From contig JAFTCC010000032.1 in assembly GCA_017454915.1 (NCBI GenBank), positions 1-64,000 of the forward strand: a DNA stretch of 64,000 nt, in the 5' to 3' direction. The first letter of the stretch is position 1, and each line of letters starts with the position of its first letter. Position numbers and translations under genes: made by a program. Below, one piece after another: positions 1 through 8,589 of the stretch. Under the pieces are notes generated by a model. The model was not told the origin of the DNA, made no database searches, and saw only the letters and a list, made by a program, of their open reading frames with translations. This DNA is from Paludibacteraceae bacterium. Lineage in GTDB: Bacteria; Bacteroidota; Bacteroidia; Bacteroidales; Paludibacteraceae.

Positions 1-247
1 CCACCCACGGCTAATTCTGTGTCGCCCCTACGGGGCTAAATTAAATGGACGTGTCCGAGTTCCGTGGGTTCCACCCACGGCTAATTCTGTGCCGCCCCTA
101 CGGGGCTAAATCAAATGGACGTGTCCGAGTTCCGTGGGTTCCACCCACGGCTAATTCTGTGCCGCCCCTACGGGGCTAAATTAAATGGACTTGTCCGAGT
201 TCCGTGGGTTTCACCCACGGCTAATTCTGTGTCGCCCCTACGGGGCT
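1..247. repeat. 70-bp palindromic tandem repeat array, left block
   Basis: Three full units and one partial unit repeat with an exact 70-base period, with unit starts at 1, 71, 141 and 211. Each unit holds two hairpins: GCCCC-TAC-GGGGC, and CCGTGGGT-TCC-ACCCACGG across the unit junction. Between them lies a conserved stretch ending in a tccgag motif. Copies differ by only a few substitutions. The array runs off the left window edge, so its full length is unknown. It continues at 871-1515 on the other side of a REP-associated transposase gene, which suggests the two are functionally linked. Confidence 0.95.
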
Positions 248-280
248 GTTCATTGCATCTATATTTGTGCCGTCAGTGTT

Positions 281-384
281 AACCGCGTTAGCGGTGGCAC
301 AATGTTAGCCGTGGGTGAGTGAGCGTCAGCGAACGTAACCCACGGTACACAACGCCATCATTATATTCAAGCCGCGTTAGCGGC
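281..384. repeat. Second family of short hairpins (CCGC-GTTA-GCGG) beside the transposase gene
   Basis: Two short hairpins with a GTTA loop occur at 283-294 and 371-384. The second has a five-base stem, GCCGC/GCGGC. Between them, ACCCACGG at 338-345 is the inverted complement of CCGTGGGT at 309-316, the same arm sequences as in the 70-bp repeat but with a larger loop. These elements lie just past the 3' end of the transposase gene. They resemble REP palindromes in size and position. Whether the transposase recognises them is inference. Confidence 0.7.
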
Positions 385-396
385 GGCACAAATATA

Positions 397-852
397 TCAA
401 TCGGAAAATAAATAACGTTCATCGTATTTCACGCCATATTCGTCAAGAAACAATTTATACTCTTCCTGCCATGTCATTTTTTTGTGATGTTCCTCTTGGT
501 TGGCTATGTACTCTTTGGTTTTATTGATAACTGATGAACTGACCGAAAATGCACCGTAGCCGTCTTGCCATGCAAAATGCCCATAGATGAACCTGTCAAC
601 TTGTTTTATCCATTTGCTGCTTTCGGTTTTTATTGTCCTTACCATATCTGATAATGCCATTGTTTTCGGTAATGTGGCGAGAATGTGCACATGGTTGCGT
701 GTACCGCCTACAGCCAATGCCGTGCTTCCCATGTTGTTTATCACACCTGCGATATATGCGTGTAATTTTTGCCGTTCCTCATTTTTTATGTCAGCCCCGT
801 TTTTTACGTGGAATGTAATGTGAACGAATATTTGTGATAAAGAATTTGCCAT
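397..852 (-). CDS. REP-associated tyrosine transposase (IS200-like Y1/HUH family)
   Basis: This 151-residue protein is a full-length member of the Y1 transposase family that nicks single-stranded DNA hairpins. The HUH motif is HVH at residues 54-56 within a NHVHIL stretch. The likely nucleophile is Tyr115, in a YIANQEEHH block typical of Bacteroidetes members. The C-terminus (DEYGVKYDERYLF) is also characteristic of the group. There are no IS200/IS605-type ends or TnpB gene beside it. Instead it sits between two blocks of palindromic repeats, the arrangement of a RAYT, a domesticated transposase that may have spread REP sequences. It appears intact. No TAnnTTTG promoter is obvious upstream, where the repeat block begins 19 bases away. 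Confidence 0.9.
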   Translation of the reverse strand: MANSLSQIFVHITFHVKNGADIKNEERQKLHAYIAGVINNMGSTALAVGGTRNHVHILATLPKTMALSDMVRTIKTESSKWIKQVDRFIYGHFAWQDGYGAFSVSSSVINKTKEYIANQEEHHKKMTWQEEYKLFLDEYGVKYDERYLFSD

Positions 853-870
853 TATTTTTGTTTTTCCTGT

Positions 871-1515
871 GCCGCCCCTACGGGGCTAAATTAAATGGAC
901 GTGTCCGAGTTCCGTGGGTTCCACCCACGTCTAATTCTGTGTCGCCCCTACGGGGCTAAATTAAATGGACGTGTCCGAGTTCCGTGGGTTCCACCCACGG
1001 CTAATTCTGTGCCGCCCCTACGGGGCTAAATCAAATGGACGTGTCCGAGTTCCGTGGGTTCTACCCACGGCTAATTCTGTGTCGCCCCTACGGGGCTAAA
1101 TCAAATGGACGTGTCCGGATTCTGTGGGCTCTACCCACGGCTATTCTGTGTCGCCCCTACGGGGCTAAATTAAATGTACGTGTCCGAGTTCCGTGGGTTC
1201 TACCCACGTCTAATTCTGTGTCGCCCCTACGGGGCTAAATCAAATGGACGTGTCCGAGTTCCGTGGGTTCTACCCACGGCTAATTTTGTGCCGCCCCTAC
1301 GGGGCTAAATCAAGTGGACTTGTCCGAGTTCCGTGGGTTCCACCCACGGCTAATTCTGTGTCGCCCCTACGGGGCTAAATCAAATGGACGTGTCCGAGTT
1401 CCGTGGGTTCCACCCACGGCTAATTCTGTGTCGCCCCTACGGGGCTAAATTAAATGGACGTGTCCAAGTTCCGCGGGTTTCACCCACGGCTAATTCTGTG
1501 CCGCCCCTACGGGGT
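871..1515. repeat. 70-bp palindromic tandem repeat array, right block
   Basis: About nine and a half units of the same 70-base repeat. Junction hairpins start at 921, 991, 1061, 1131, 1200, 1270, 1340, 1410 and 1480; one unit has lost one base. Variation is mostly C/T changes in the spacer and at the hairpin loop. The block ends three bases before the stop codon of the next gene at 1518, so its last hairpin may also act as that gene's transcript end. There are no unique spacers between units, so this is not a CRISPR array. Confidence 0.95.
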
Positions 1516-1517
1516 TG

Positions 1518-2318
1518 TTATTTCGTCGGTTGATTTTTCCACTTGGCAATGGTGAATTGCGCGGCGTCGGCATTGCGCCTGAGAGTGTTGACGTCGCTGA
1601 ACGCCAGTGCCAGTTCGTAGGTCTGGGTCAGTGCTGTAGCGTCGCCGGCAGTGATGAAGTACGAAAACTGCGAGTCACCAGAGATGGTTACTTTGAGTTT
1701 TTCCCGCTCGTGGTTGGCAACGAATTTGAGCAGTTCCATGGCATTGTCGCCATCAAAGGTAAGGAACTCATGGTTGTCGAACACGTGTGGAGCTTTGATT
1801 GCTGTAACATGTGTCGTTGCGTCTTCTGCCGCAGCGATGGACAAATCAGTGTGGTTGAGCGGTTTGCTGCCATAGTAAACGCTGCGCACAAAAGACTGCC
1901 CCTTTTCGCTGACCGAGGCTTGGAGGAACGTTCGTTCGCTGTTGCCGCTGCTCATGAAACGCCGTGAAAGCAGTGTGCCCTCGGTCTGATATTTCTCGTC
2001 TTTTTGCAGCTCAAACAGGTTGAGCAGCGAGTCAAGTTTAGGTTCAGCGATTAGGAGTTGGCTGTCGGTATACTCAAGCGAGCGCAGCGCCTGCATGTAG
2101 CCAATGCTATCTTTGAGGAATTTTGCCTCGCGTCGTGCGCTGACGAGTTTAGGAAACATGGTGTCCACCGAATCGAGGGTGTTGAGGGCGGCGTTCCATT
2201 CGCCTTGGGCAATAAGTAAACCGCCACGTTCGATGCAGCCCTTGGCAAGTTCTTCGTCGCTTGGCTGGCAAGAGGCGAAAAGGCATGCCGACAACAAGAT
2301 GATAAGTGCTTTTTTCAT
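1518..2318 (-). CDS. Putative lipoprotein of unknown function
   Basis: A 266-residue protein starting with a lipoprotein signal (MKKALIILLSACLFASC), so Cys17 is the likely lipidated residue and the mature protein sits on the cell envelope. The first 130 residues after the signal look helical, with a TPR-like segment (LIAQGEWNAALNTLDSV). The rest is mixed and contains no motif I recognise. It is the last gene of a minus-strand run and is separated from the upstream sensor kinase by a 9-bp tandem repeat. Its stop abuts the REP array. Function cannot be given from sequence. Confidence 0.8.
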   Translation of the reverse strand: MKKALIILLSACLFASCQPSDEELAKGCIERGGLLIAQGEWNAALNTLDSVDTMFPKLVSARREAKFLKDSIGYMQALRSLEYTDSQLLIAEPKLDSLLNLFELQKDEKYQTEGTLLSRRFMSSGNSERTFLQASVSEKGQSFVRSVYYGSKPLNHTDLSIAAAEDATTHVTAIKAPHVFDNHEFLTFDGDNAMELLKFVANHEREKLKVTISGDSQFSYFITAGDATALTQTYELALAFSDVNTLRRNADAAQFTIAKWKNQPTK

Positions 2319-2338
2319 ATTTTGTTTTTTTTATTTGG

Positions 2339-2415
2339 CTAGTTTGGCTAGTTTGACTAGTAATTCTAGTAGGACTAGTAGGGCTAGTAGGGCTAGTTTT
2401 TCTAGTAGGACTAGC
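2339..2415. repeat. Exact 9-bp tandem repeat with CTAG core
   Basis: CTAG occurs nine times with a strict 9-base period, at 2339, 2348, 2357, 2366, 2375, 2384, 2393, 2402 and 2411. Most units read CTAGT followed by a variable NNN plus A, G or T. The array lies in the 133-base gap between the sensor kinase gene and the lipoprotein gene, so it is in the 5' region of the lipoprotein gene. CTAG is usually rare in bacterial DNA, so this density is striking. Confidence 0.95.
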
Positions 2416-2451
2416 AATTCTTAAATTCTATTCTTCTATTCTTCTCTCCTT

Positions 2452-4629
2452 CTAATTTTGCGCCAGCGGCAGTTCTACGGTGAAAGTGGTCTGCCTGCCA
2501 TCGGAGTGGAAATAAATTTTCCCCCCCGAGGCTTCTACGATACGTTTGCTGATGGCGAGTCCGAGTCCGCTGCCTGTGCTCTTGGTGGTGAAGTTAGGCA
2601 CAAAAATTTTGTCCTTAATGTCTTGTGGGACTCCGATGCCGTTGTCAATCACGTTGATAGTTGCCCATCCTGTGGCAGTGGTCAGTGTTACAATGATTTG
2701 CGGATCGGGTTGTCCGGCGAGGGCTTGTAGCGCGTTTTTGAGCAGATTGTTAATCACTTGCGTGATTTGCTCCATGTCAGTAGTAACGACAACTCCGTCC
2801 TGCGGTCCGTGGTAGTTGATGGGCACGGAACCGGCGTTAGCGCTGAATAGGGCAACCGCGGCAGAAACCTTTTGCGCCACGTCCACGCCCGTTATTTGCG
2901 GTTCTGGCATTTTGGCGAAGTCGGAGAATGTGGTGGCGATGTGGCTCAGGTTGTCGATTTGCTCGATGAGCAGCGGCGATGACTGGTCGAAGTACTCGGC
3001 AAAGCGTTCAGGGTCGATGGTTTTGAGCCTCTGCATCTGTTGTATGGTGAGCCTCATGGGTGTCAGCGGATTTTTTATCTCGTGCGCCACTTGCCGAGCC
3101 ATAGTCTTCCACGCGTCTTGCCGTTCGGCTATCGCCAGTTGTTTGATGCCTTGCTCCAGTTGGTCAACCATAGCGTTGTAGTAATCTACGAGTTGCCTGA
3201 ACTCGTCGTGTTCCCGATAGACGATTTTCTCGTTTTTTTGTCCCACGATTATGTCCCTCAGTTTTTCCGACACGAGGTGAATAGGCCTTGCAATTCTCCG
3301 GCTGATGAGCATGACAAGGATGATAGCGAGCATAGCCGTGATCAGGAAGATGGGCAGAAGTCTGCTGAGCAGCGAGTCCACTTGGTCAGCCACCTCGTCC
3401 GCCGAGATGAACAGCGGCACGGCAATGTATCCGAGTTGTTCATATTCCCCGTTATAGAACTCGGTGTATGCCGAGAGGTATGACAGGTCGCCGATTTTTT
3501 CTTCAAGCAGGCAAGTAGGCTTTTCAGCGAAATAAGGTTTAGGAGCCATGTTGTGCCCCAAAATGTGGTTGTTGAACAAATCGGGCTGCGAACTGCCTAT
3601 CACCCTGCCGTTGAGGTCAAAGACATGAATGTCGCTCTGGTAGGTAAAACTAAGGTCCTTGAGGTCGATGTTGAGGGCTTGGGTGTTGGTGGCGTTGAGC
3701 GATGTTGACCAGTAGTAGATGTCTTGCAGCGACCGTTGTATGTATTTCGTTTTCAGCGTTAAGTCATTGCGTTGCCTATGCTCGTAGCTGCGGCGCACGA
3801 AACTGACGATAAAGAAGAAAATAGTGGCGAAAGACGAAATCAGCACGATGGCGAAAAGCACTTGAAGCCTGTCGGTAAGACGCATATTGTGCTTGCGGCT
3901 GTGGCGTATGACGATGTATAGCGCATAGCCGAGATAGCAGAGCAGGAAAATTATGCTCAGGATATAGAAAATCCGCGTGCGCTTGCGTGGTTGGTTTTCG
4001 GCGTCGTGCGACAACGAGCGGTAGGAGAAGCTGTCGGCAAACCTTGTGTTGAAAGTCTGCGTGTCGTCTTTGAGTTCGCCCGATACCTGTGTGAGGCTGA
4101 AGAGGTAGTTGCCCTGCGCGTCAGTGATGTCGTGTCCGCTGTCAGTGCGCGTGTTGGTGAGCAGGACGGTTTTGTCCAAGAAACTGAAAGGCTGGTAGAA
4201 AGTGTTGTGGAGTTCCTGGTTTTCGAAGGGGTAGCTATGCTTGACAGGGACGATGGTCAGTATAGCGAAATTTTTAGCGGAACTCCACAGGCACAGGGCC
4301 TGCGCATTGCCGAGGCTTTGGAAGAACCATTTCCCCATGGCTTCCATGCGCACGTCGGACGCCGCCAGTTTGTTGTCGGTCCAGTAGCACAGTCCGGTTT
4401 GGTTGAAAATGTAAATCACACACGGCAGCCCTTCGATGTCAATTGTGCTGACAGTGTCGGGATGCTCGGTGTTGAGCGCGTTGATGAATTGTCTGGTAAC
4501 CGCTTCAGCCTTGGCGCATTCCTCGTTGACCGCGCGCTGCATTTTCACGTGCTTGGGCGAGCATGCAGCGAGTGCGGTGATGACAAGCGTCAGCACCATG
4601 GTGCGTAATATGCGTGCGGTGAGGGTCAT
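2452..4629 (-). CDS. Membrane sensor histidine kinase, NtrY-like
   Basis: A 725-residue sensor kinase. The N-terminus carries a signal with a possible lipobox Cys at 23. An N-terminal extracytoplasmic region of about 190 residues follows, then membrane segments near 219-241 and 256-278, a second sensor loop, and a third segment near 424-442. A HAMP-like linker then leads to the dimerisation H-box with His516 (ARQVAHEIKNPLTPMRL). The ATPase domain shows the N box (NNLLKNALQAL), DNGIGVP and GSGLGLAI motifs, so the catalytic core is complete. The NPLTPMRL form of the H-box is typical of NtrY-like kinases. No response regulator gene is adjacent. Its start overlaps the stop of the upstream glycosyltransferase gene (TAATG), so the two are probably translated from one transcript. 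The ligand is unknown. Confidence 0.88.
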   Translation of the reverse strand: MTLTARILRTMVLTLVITALAACSPKHVKMQRAVNEECAKAEAVTRQFINALNTEHPDTVSTIDIEGLPCVIYIFNQTGLCYWTDNKLAASDVRMEAMGKWFFQSLGNAQALCLWSSAKNFAILTIVPVKHSYPFENQELHNTFYQPFSFLDKTVLLTNTRTDSGHDITDAQGNYLFSLTQVSGELKDDTQTFNTRFADSFSYRSLSHDAENQPRKRTRIFYILSIIFLLCYLGYALYIVIRHSRKHNMRLTDRLQVLFAIVLISSFATIFFFIVSFVRRSYEHRQRNDLTLKTKYIQRSLQDIYYWSTSLNATNTQALNIDLKDLSFTYQSDIHVFDLNGRVIGSSQPDLFNNHILGHNMAPKPYFAEKPTCLLEEKIGDLSYLSAYTEFYNGEYEQLGYIAVPLFISADEVADQVDSLLSRLLPIFLITAMLAIILVMLISRRIARPIHLVSEKLRDIIVGQKNEKIVYREHDEFRQLVDYYNAMVDQLEQGIKQLAIAERQDAWKTMARQVAHEIKNPLTPMRLTIQQMQRLKTIDPERFAEYFDQSSPLLIEQIDNLSHIATTFSDFAKMPEPQITGVDVAQKVSAAVALFSANAGSVPINYHGPQDGVVVTTDMEQITQVINNLLKNALQALAGQPDPQIIVTLTTATGWATINVIDNGIGVPQDIKDKIFVPNFTTKSTGSGLGLAISKRIVEASGGKIYFHSDGRQTTFTVELPLAQN

Positions 4630-5564
4630 TAGTCCTTATTGTGGGTTTTGTATTCGCGTTCAAAGTACACAGGTCTGTTCTTGACCTCGTTGAAAATGCG
4701 TCCGAGATATTCTCCTATGATGCCTATGGTGAGCAGTTGCACGCCTCCAAGGAACAGAATGACGGTCATCATCGTGGGGTATCCAGCTACGGGGTCGCCG
4801 TAGAAGAGTGCTTTGAGGAACACGTAAGTCATGTAAGCAAATGCGAAGATGGACACCAGAACCCCCATTATTGTGGCAAGCCGCAGTGGGGCGGTGGTGT
4901 ATGACGTGATGCCCTCGATGGCAAGTTTGAAGAGTTTCCAGAAGTTAAAGCTCGAGTGTCCCTGTGTCCGGCTGCCGCGGTCAAACTCCACGGCGGTCTT
5001 TCTGAAGCCGATGAAAGTGAACAGGCCTTTGGTGTATCGTCCTGACTCGCGTAGTTGCCGCAGTGCCTGTATGCATTTGCGGTCGAGCAACCTGAAGTCG
5101 CCGACGTTGGGCAGCACGTCAATGTTGGTAGAGCCCTGTAAGATGCGGTAGAACGCCAGTGAGAGTTTCTTGCGGAGCCACGATTCTTGCCCGCGGTCTT
5201 TGCGGCGGGCATACACGTCGTCGTATCCCTCGCGCCATTTTTCCACCATCTGCCCTATAATCTGCGGCGGGTCCTGAAGGTCAGCGTCCATGACGATGAC
5301 AGCTTCGCCCTGAGCGTGGTCGAAACCGGCAAGCATGGCGTTCTCTTTGCCGAAATTGCGTGAGAGGTCAACGTAGCTGACATCGCTGCGGTTAGCGTAG
5401 AGTTGCTCAAGCAGGGCAAGCGTGTTGTCGCGGCTGCCGTCGTTGATGAAGAGATACTCCCATTGGTAATCGCTTAAAGGCTTGATGGCGGCATCAAGGG
5501 CCTCAACGAGCATGCCGATATTCTTCTCTTCGTTGTAAAGAGGGACTAAAATGGTTATTTTCAT
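4629..5564 (-). CDS. Family 2 glycosyltransferase, GtrB/DPM1-like, membrane-anchored
   Basis: A 311-residue GT2 enzyme. The N-terminal GT-A fold shows VPLYNEE at the start and the metal/nucleotide-sugar DAD motif at residues 93-95, followed by LQDPP. Two hydrophobic segments near 230-255 and 265-290 anchor the C-terminus. This layout fits enzymes that move a sugar from a nucleotide donor to undecaprenyl phosphate on the cytoplasmic face of the inner membrane. The exact sugar cannot be read from sequence. The length is normal for the family. It overlaps the sensor kinase gene by one base and lies 53 bases downstream of gluQ. Confidence 0.88.
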   Translation of the reverse strand: MKITILVPLYNEEKNIGMLVEALDAAIKPLSDYQWEYLFINDGSRDNTLALLEQLYANRSDVSYVDLSRNFGKENAMLAGFDHAQGEAVIVMDADLQDPPQIIGQMVEKWREGYDDVYARRKDRGQESWLRKKLSLAFYRILQGSTNIDVLPNVGDFRLLDRKCIQALRQLRESGRYTKGLFTFIGFRKTAVEFDRGSRTQGHSSFNFWKLFKLAIEGITSYTTAPLRLATIMGVLVSIFAFAYMTYVFLKALFYGDPVAGYPTMMTVILFLGGVQLLTIGIIGEYLGRIFNEVKNRPVYFEREYKTHNKD

Positions 5565-5617
5565 ATTGTTATTATTGAGACGCAGCAGGCCATTGGGCTT
5601 ATGCGCATTAAATCAGT

Positions 5618-6550
5618 TCAAATAGTCATCAGAATGTCTTTCGGCTTGATAGAGCAGGTATTGAACGTCTTAATCAGTTCTTGTGGTGTGACGGGTTCGC
5701 AGTCGTCCTTTAATCCTGTTTTATAAGCCAGAATGCCAATGAGTTGCTGAGGGCTGAACTTTTCGCGCAGCACCCCTATGTTGAGGCTGTTGTCGCGTTT
5801 TGAGAGCCTTTGGGCGTTTTCGTTGATTAGCAGCGGCACGTGCGCATATTCGGGTGGTTTGAGCGACAGCATGCCGCATATCGCAATCTGCTGGTGCGCC
5901 GACAGAATCAGATCCCGTCCCCTCACCACTTGCGTAACGCCCGACAGCGCGTCGTCCACACTTACGGCAAGTTGGTAGGCAAACGCCCCGTCAGCCCGCC
6001 GGATGACAATGTCACCACAGTCGCGCTTGAGGTTGCACCGTTGCGGACCATAGATGGCATCGACGTAACTGCTTTCAGCATCAGGCATCATGAGCCTCCA
6101 CGAAGGTTTACGCTCCGCCATGCGCTGCCGGATTTGGTCGTAGGTCAGGCCGCGGCATGCGCCCGAATAGACGACACGGTTGTCCGATTGGTGTGGGGCC
6201 TGTGTGGCGAGTATGTCGGCGCGGGTGCAAAAGCACGGATAGACGAGCCCTTGCTGCGTTAGCTGTTCAAAATAATGTCGGTAGATGTCGGTGCGTTGGC
6301 TTTGGTAAAGTGGAGTCCCGTCCCATTCAAGTCCAAGCCACTCAAGGTCTGACATCAGAGCGTCGGCATATTCCTGTCGGCTGCGCTCGGGGTCAAGGTC
6401 TTCTATGCGCAGAAGCCATAAGCCGCCACTCGCACGGGCAAAGAGCCACGACATGAGGGCGGCATAGACATTGCCCAAATGCATCCGTCCCGTGGGGCTC
6501 GGAGCAAAACGGCCGATGTGATGACTGTTTTTCACAATACTTTTGGGCAT
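5618..6550 (-). CDS. gluQ: Glutamyl-Q tRNA(Asp) synthetase (GluQRS-type)
   Basis: A glutamyl-tRNA synthetase paralogue without an anticodon-binding domain. In this family the enzyme attaches glutamate to queuosine in tRNA(Asp). It has the nucleotide-binding signature (RFAPSPTGRMHLGN), a KMSKS-like loop (RLSKRDNS), and a Cys pair plus Tyr and further Cys (YPCFC, then YSGAC) that bind zinc in GluQRS proteins. I chose the ATG at 6550 over one at 6568. A TAnnTTTG box at 6566-6573 would place the transcript start near 6559, excluding the longer form. The product is then 310 residues, normal for the family. It sits downstream of argS, with which it shares strand. Confidence 0.88.
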   Translation of the reverse strand: MPKSIVKNSHHIGRFAPSPTGRMHLGNVYAALMSWLFARASGGLWLLRIEDLDPERSRQEYADALMSDLEWLGLEWDGTPLYQSQRTDIYRHYFEQLTQQGLVYPCFCTRADILATQAPHQSDNRVVYSGACRGLTYDQIRQRMAERKPSWRLMMPDAESSYVDAIYGPQRCNLKRDCGDIVIRRADGAFAYQLAVSVDDALSGVTQVVRGRDLILSAHQQIAICGMLSLKPPEYAHVPLLINENAQRLSKRDNSLNIGVLREKFSPQQLIGILAYKTGLKDDCEPVTPQELIKTFNTCSIKPKDILMTI

Positions 6551-6565
6551 CACCTCACAAATCGA

Positions 6566-6573
6566 CAAAAGTA
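6566..6573 (-). promoter_or_regulatory. -7 promoter element (TACTTTTG) for gluQ
   Basis: Read on the minus strand this is TAnnTTTG, the Bacteroidetes -7 consensus. It lies 15 bases before the chosen gluQ ATG and decides between the two possible start codons. The -33 element is not clear. Confidence 0.55.
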
Positions 6574-6620
6574 ATAGTTTAAGGCGCCTTGTTCCATGAT
6601 TGCGCTAAGCCCGGTAACCA

Positions 6621-8435
6621 TTACATCCGCTCCGGCGCCTCAATACCGAGCAGGAGAAGTGCGTCGGCAGTGATTTTAGCCACATTTTTGGAGAGCAGCA
6701 CCCTCATGGCTCGTATGTCCTTGTCGGGCTCGTTAAGCACGCTGTAGTCGTGGTAGAACTGGTTGTATTCCTTGACGAGGTCGTACACATAGTTGGCGAT
6801 GAGCGCCGGGCTGAAGTCCTTGCCCGCCTGTTCGATGACAGACGGATATTCCGCAAGGCGTTGTATAAGTGCCTGCTCCTTGTCGTTGATAGCAAGCTGT
6901 TTTGTGCTTGCGGCAGGCTTGAGTTCCTCAGAATCAGCCTTTCTCAAGATGGAGCGTATGCGGGCGTAGGTATATTGTATGAACGGACCTGTGTTACCGT
7001 TGAAGTCGATAGACTTTTCGGGGTCGAAGAGCATGTTTTTCTTCGGGTCCACTTTGAGTATGAAGTACTTGAGTGCTCCCAGTCCCACGCGGCGGGCAAT
7101 CTCGTTGCTTTCTTCGGCGGTGATGTCAGTTAGTTTTTCCACCTTGTCGGCACTGACTCTTTTAGCCTGCTCAATCATGTCCTCCATGAGGTCGTCAGCG
7201 TCCACCACGGTGCCCTCGCGGCTTTTCATCTTACCGTTTGGCAGTTCCACCATTCCGTATGAGAAATGCACGAGGTCTTTGCCCCACTTGAAGCCGAGGC
7301 GGTCAAGCAGGATTGACAGCACTTGGAAGTGGTAGTCCTGTTCGTTGCCCACGACATATACCATGCGGTCAATGGGGTAGTCTTGGTAGCGCAATTTGGC
7401 TGTGCCGATGTCTTGCGTCATATAAACGCTTGTCCCGTCGGCGCGCAGCAGCAGTTTCTCGTCGAGTCCGTCAGCCGAGAGGTCGGCCCACACCGAGCCG
7501 TCGTCGCGTCGGTGGAACAGGCCCTTTTGCAGTCCTTCCTCAACTTCCTTCTTGCCCACGAGGTAGGTGTCCGACTCGTAATAAATTTTGTCAAACCCGA
7601 CTCCCATCATGCGGTATGTCTGGTCAAATCCGTCATAGACCCATTTGTTCATCTTTCTCCACAGGCTTCTGACCTCTTCATCTCCTTGTTCCCACTTAAC
7701 GAGCATTCTGTGCGCTTCTTCCATCAGCGGGCTCTCTTTTTCGGCGCGCGCCTTGGCTTCGTCAGGTCTCATGCCTTCGTTTTCGAATTTCAGCTGCAAA
7801 TCTCTAACCTCGGCGCGGTAGTGCTTGTCGAACTCCACGTAGTAGTCGCCCACGAGGTGGTCGCCTTTCTTGCCGGTGCTTTCAGGCGTTGCGCCGTTGC
7901 CCCACCGCAGCCATGCCAACATGGACTTGCAGATGTGAATGCCGCGGTCGTTGACGATATTGGTGCGTACCACACGCCAGCCGTTGGCGCGTTGTATTTG
8001 CGCTATGCTGTGCCCGAGCAGGTTATTGCGCACATGCCCGAGGTGAAGAGGCTTGTTGGTGTTGGGCGAACTGTATTCGACCATCATCAGCGGGCTGTTG
8101 TCACACACGGCTTTGTGCCCATAGTTGTCGTCGGCGTCTATGCCGAGCAGGCATTTGTACCAGAATCCGTTGCTTATGACGAGGTTGAGGTATCCGCCCA
8201 CGGCGTTGTAGTCAGCCACCTCTGCGGTGTGCTGCTTGAGATATTCGCCGAGGTCAGCCGCCACTTGAGCCGGAGCCTTGCGGGCGGCCTTGACGAAAGG
8301 GAAGACAATGACTGTAACGTGTCCCTCAAACTCTTTTTTTGTCTTCTGAAGTTGAAGTTGGCTGTCCTCGAGTTCTATGCCGTAGAGACTCTTGACGGCT
8401 TCGCGGATGTCGGGTATAAGAATTTCTTCTAACAT
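6621..8435 (-). CDS. argS: Arginyl-tRNA synthetase
   Basis: A 604-residue class I aminoacyl-tRNA synthetase that charges tRNA(Arg). It has the N-terminal Add1 domain, a HIGH motif (NKPLHLGHVRNN) and the degenerate KMSKS region seen in ArgRS (GKMKSREG). The C-terminal anticodon-binding helix bundle ends in the family-typical ALLLLGIEAPERM. The length is normal. It is divergent from glnS, with a 154-base region between them holding a promoter on each strand. An open frame of 369 residues on the opposite strand is a shadow. Confidence 0.97.
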   Translation of the reverse strand: MLEEILIPDIREAVKSLYGIELEDSQLQLQKTKKEFEGHVTVIVFPFVKAARKAPAQVAADLGEYLKQHTAEVADYNAVGGYLNLVISNGFWYKCLLGIDADDNYGHKAVCDNSPLMMVEYSSPNTNKPLHLGHVRNNLLGHSIAQIQRANGWRVVRTNIVNDRGIHICKSMLAWLRWGNGATPESTGKKGDHLVGDYYVEFDKHYRAEVRDLQLKFENEGMRPDEAKARAEKESPLMEEAHRMLVKWEQGDEEVRSLWRKMNKWVYDGFDQTYRMMGVGFDKIYYESDTYLVGKKEVEEGLQKGLFHRRDDGSVWADLSADGLDEKLLLRADGTSVYMTQDIGTAKLRYQDYPIDRMVYVVGNEQDYHFQVLSILLDRLGFKWGKDLVHFSYGMVELPNGKMKSREGTVVDADDLMEDMIEQAKRVSADKVEKLTDITAEESNEIARRVGLGALKYFILKVDPKKNMLFDPEKSIDFNGNTGPFIQYTYARIRSILRKADSEELKPAASTKQLAINDKEQALIQRLAEYPSVIEQAGKDFSPALIANYVYDLVKEYNQFYHDYSVLNEPDKDIRAMRVLLSKNVAKITADALLLLGIEAPERM

Positions 8436-8490
8436 ATTGGGTTAATTTTTGCTGATTTATGGCAGTAACGCACTGCCGCTATATATTTTG

Positions 8491-8498
8491 CAAAATTA
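8491..8498 (-). promoter_or_regulatory. -7 promoter element (TAATTTTG) for argS
   Basis: A TAnnTTTG match on the minus strand, 55 bases upstream of the argS ATG, in the divergent argS/glnS intergenic region. Confidence 0.6.
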
Positions 8499-8553
8499 CA
8501 AAAAAAATGCCATACAAACCCGCTGTTAAAAACGCTGTGTGCAAAAAAAATCG

Positions 8554-8561
8554 TAACTTTG
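8554..8561 (+). promoter_or_regulatory. -7 promoter element (TAACTTTG) for glnS
   Basis: A consensus TAACTTTG box 28 bases before the glnS ATG. The same exact octamer recurs in front of several other genes in this window. Confidence 0.75.
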
Positions 8562-8589
8562 CACAAACTCAAAAAACAAATCAGTAAAT

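Noticed and set aside
1035-1238. 67-codon frame inside the repeat array
   Set aside because: It is the 70-bp repeat read through; 70 is not a multiple of three, so the frame shifts with every unit and cannot encode a repeat protein.
1-1515. CRISPR array
   Set aside because: The whole 70-base unit is repeated with no unique spacers, and there is no cas gene.
7323-8432. 369-codon frame opposite argS
   Set aside because: argS is a complete, conserved gene on the other strand; the frame is a by-product of its codon bias and has no recognisable motif.
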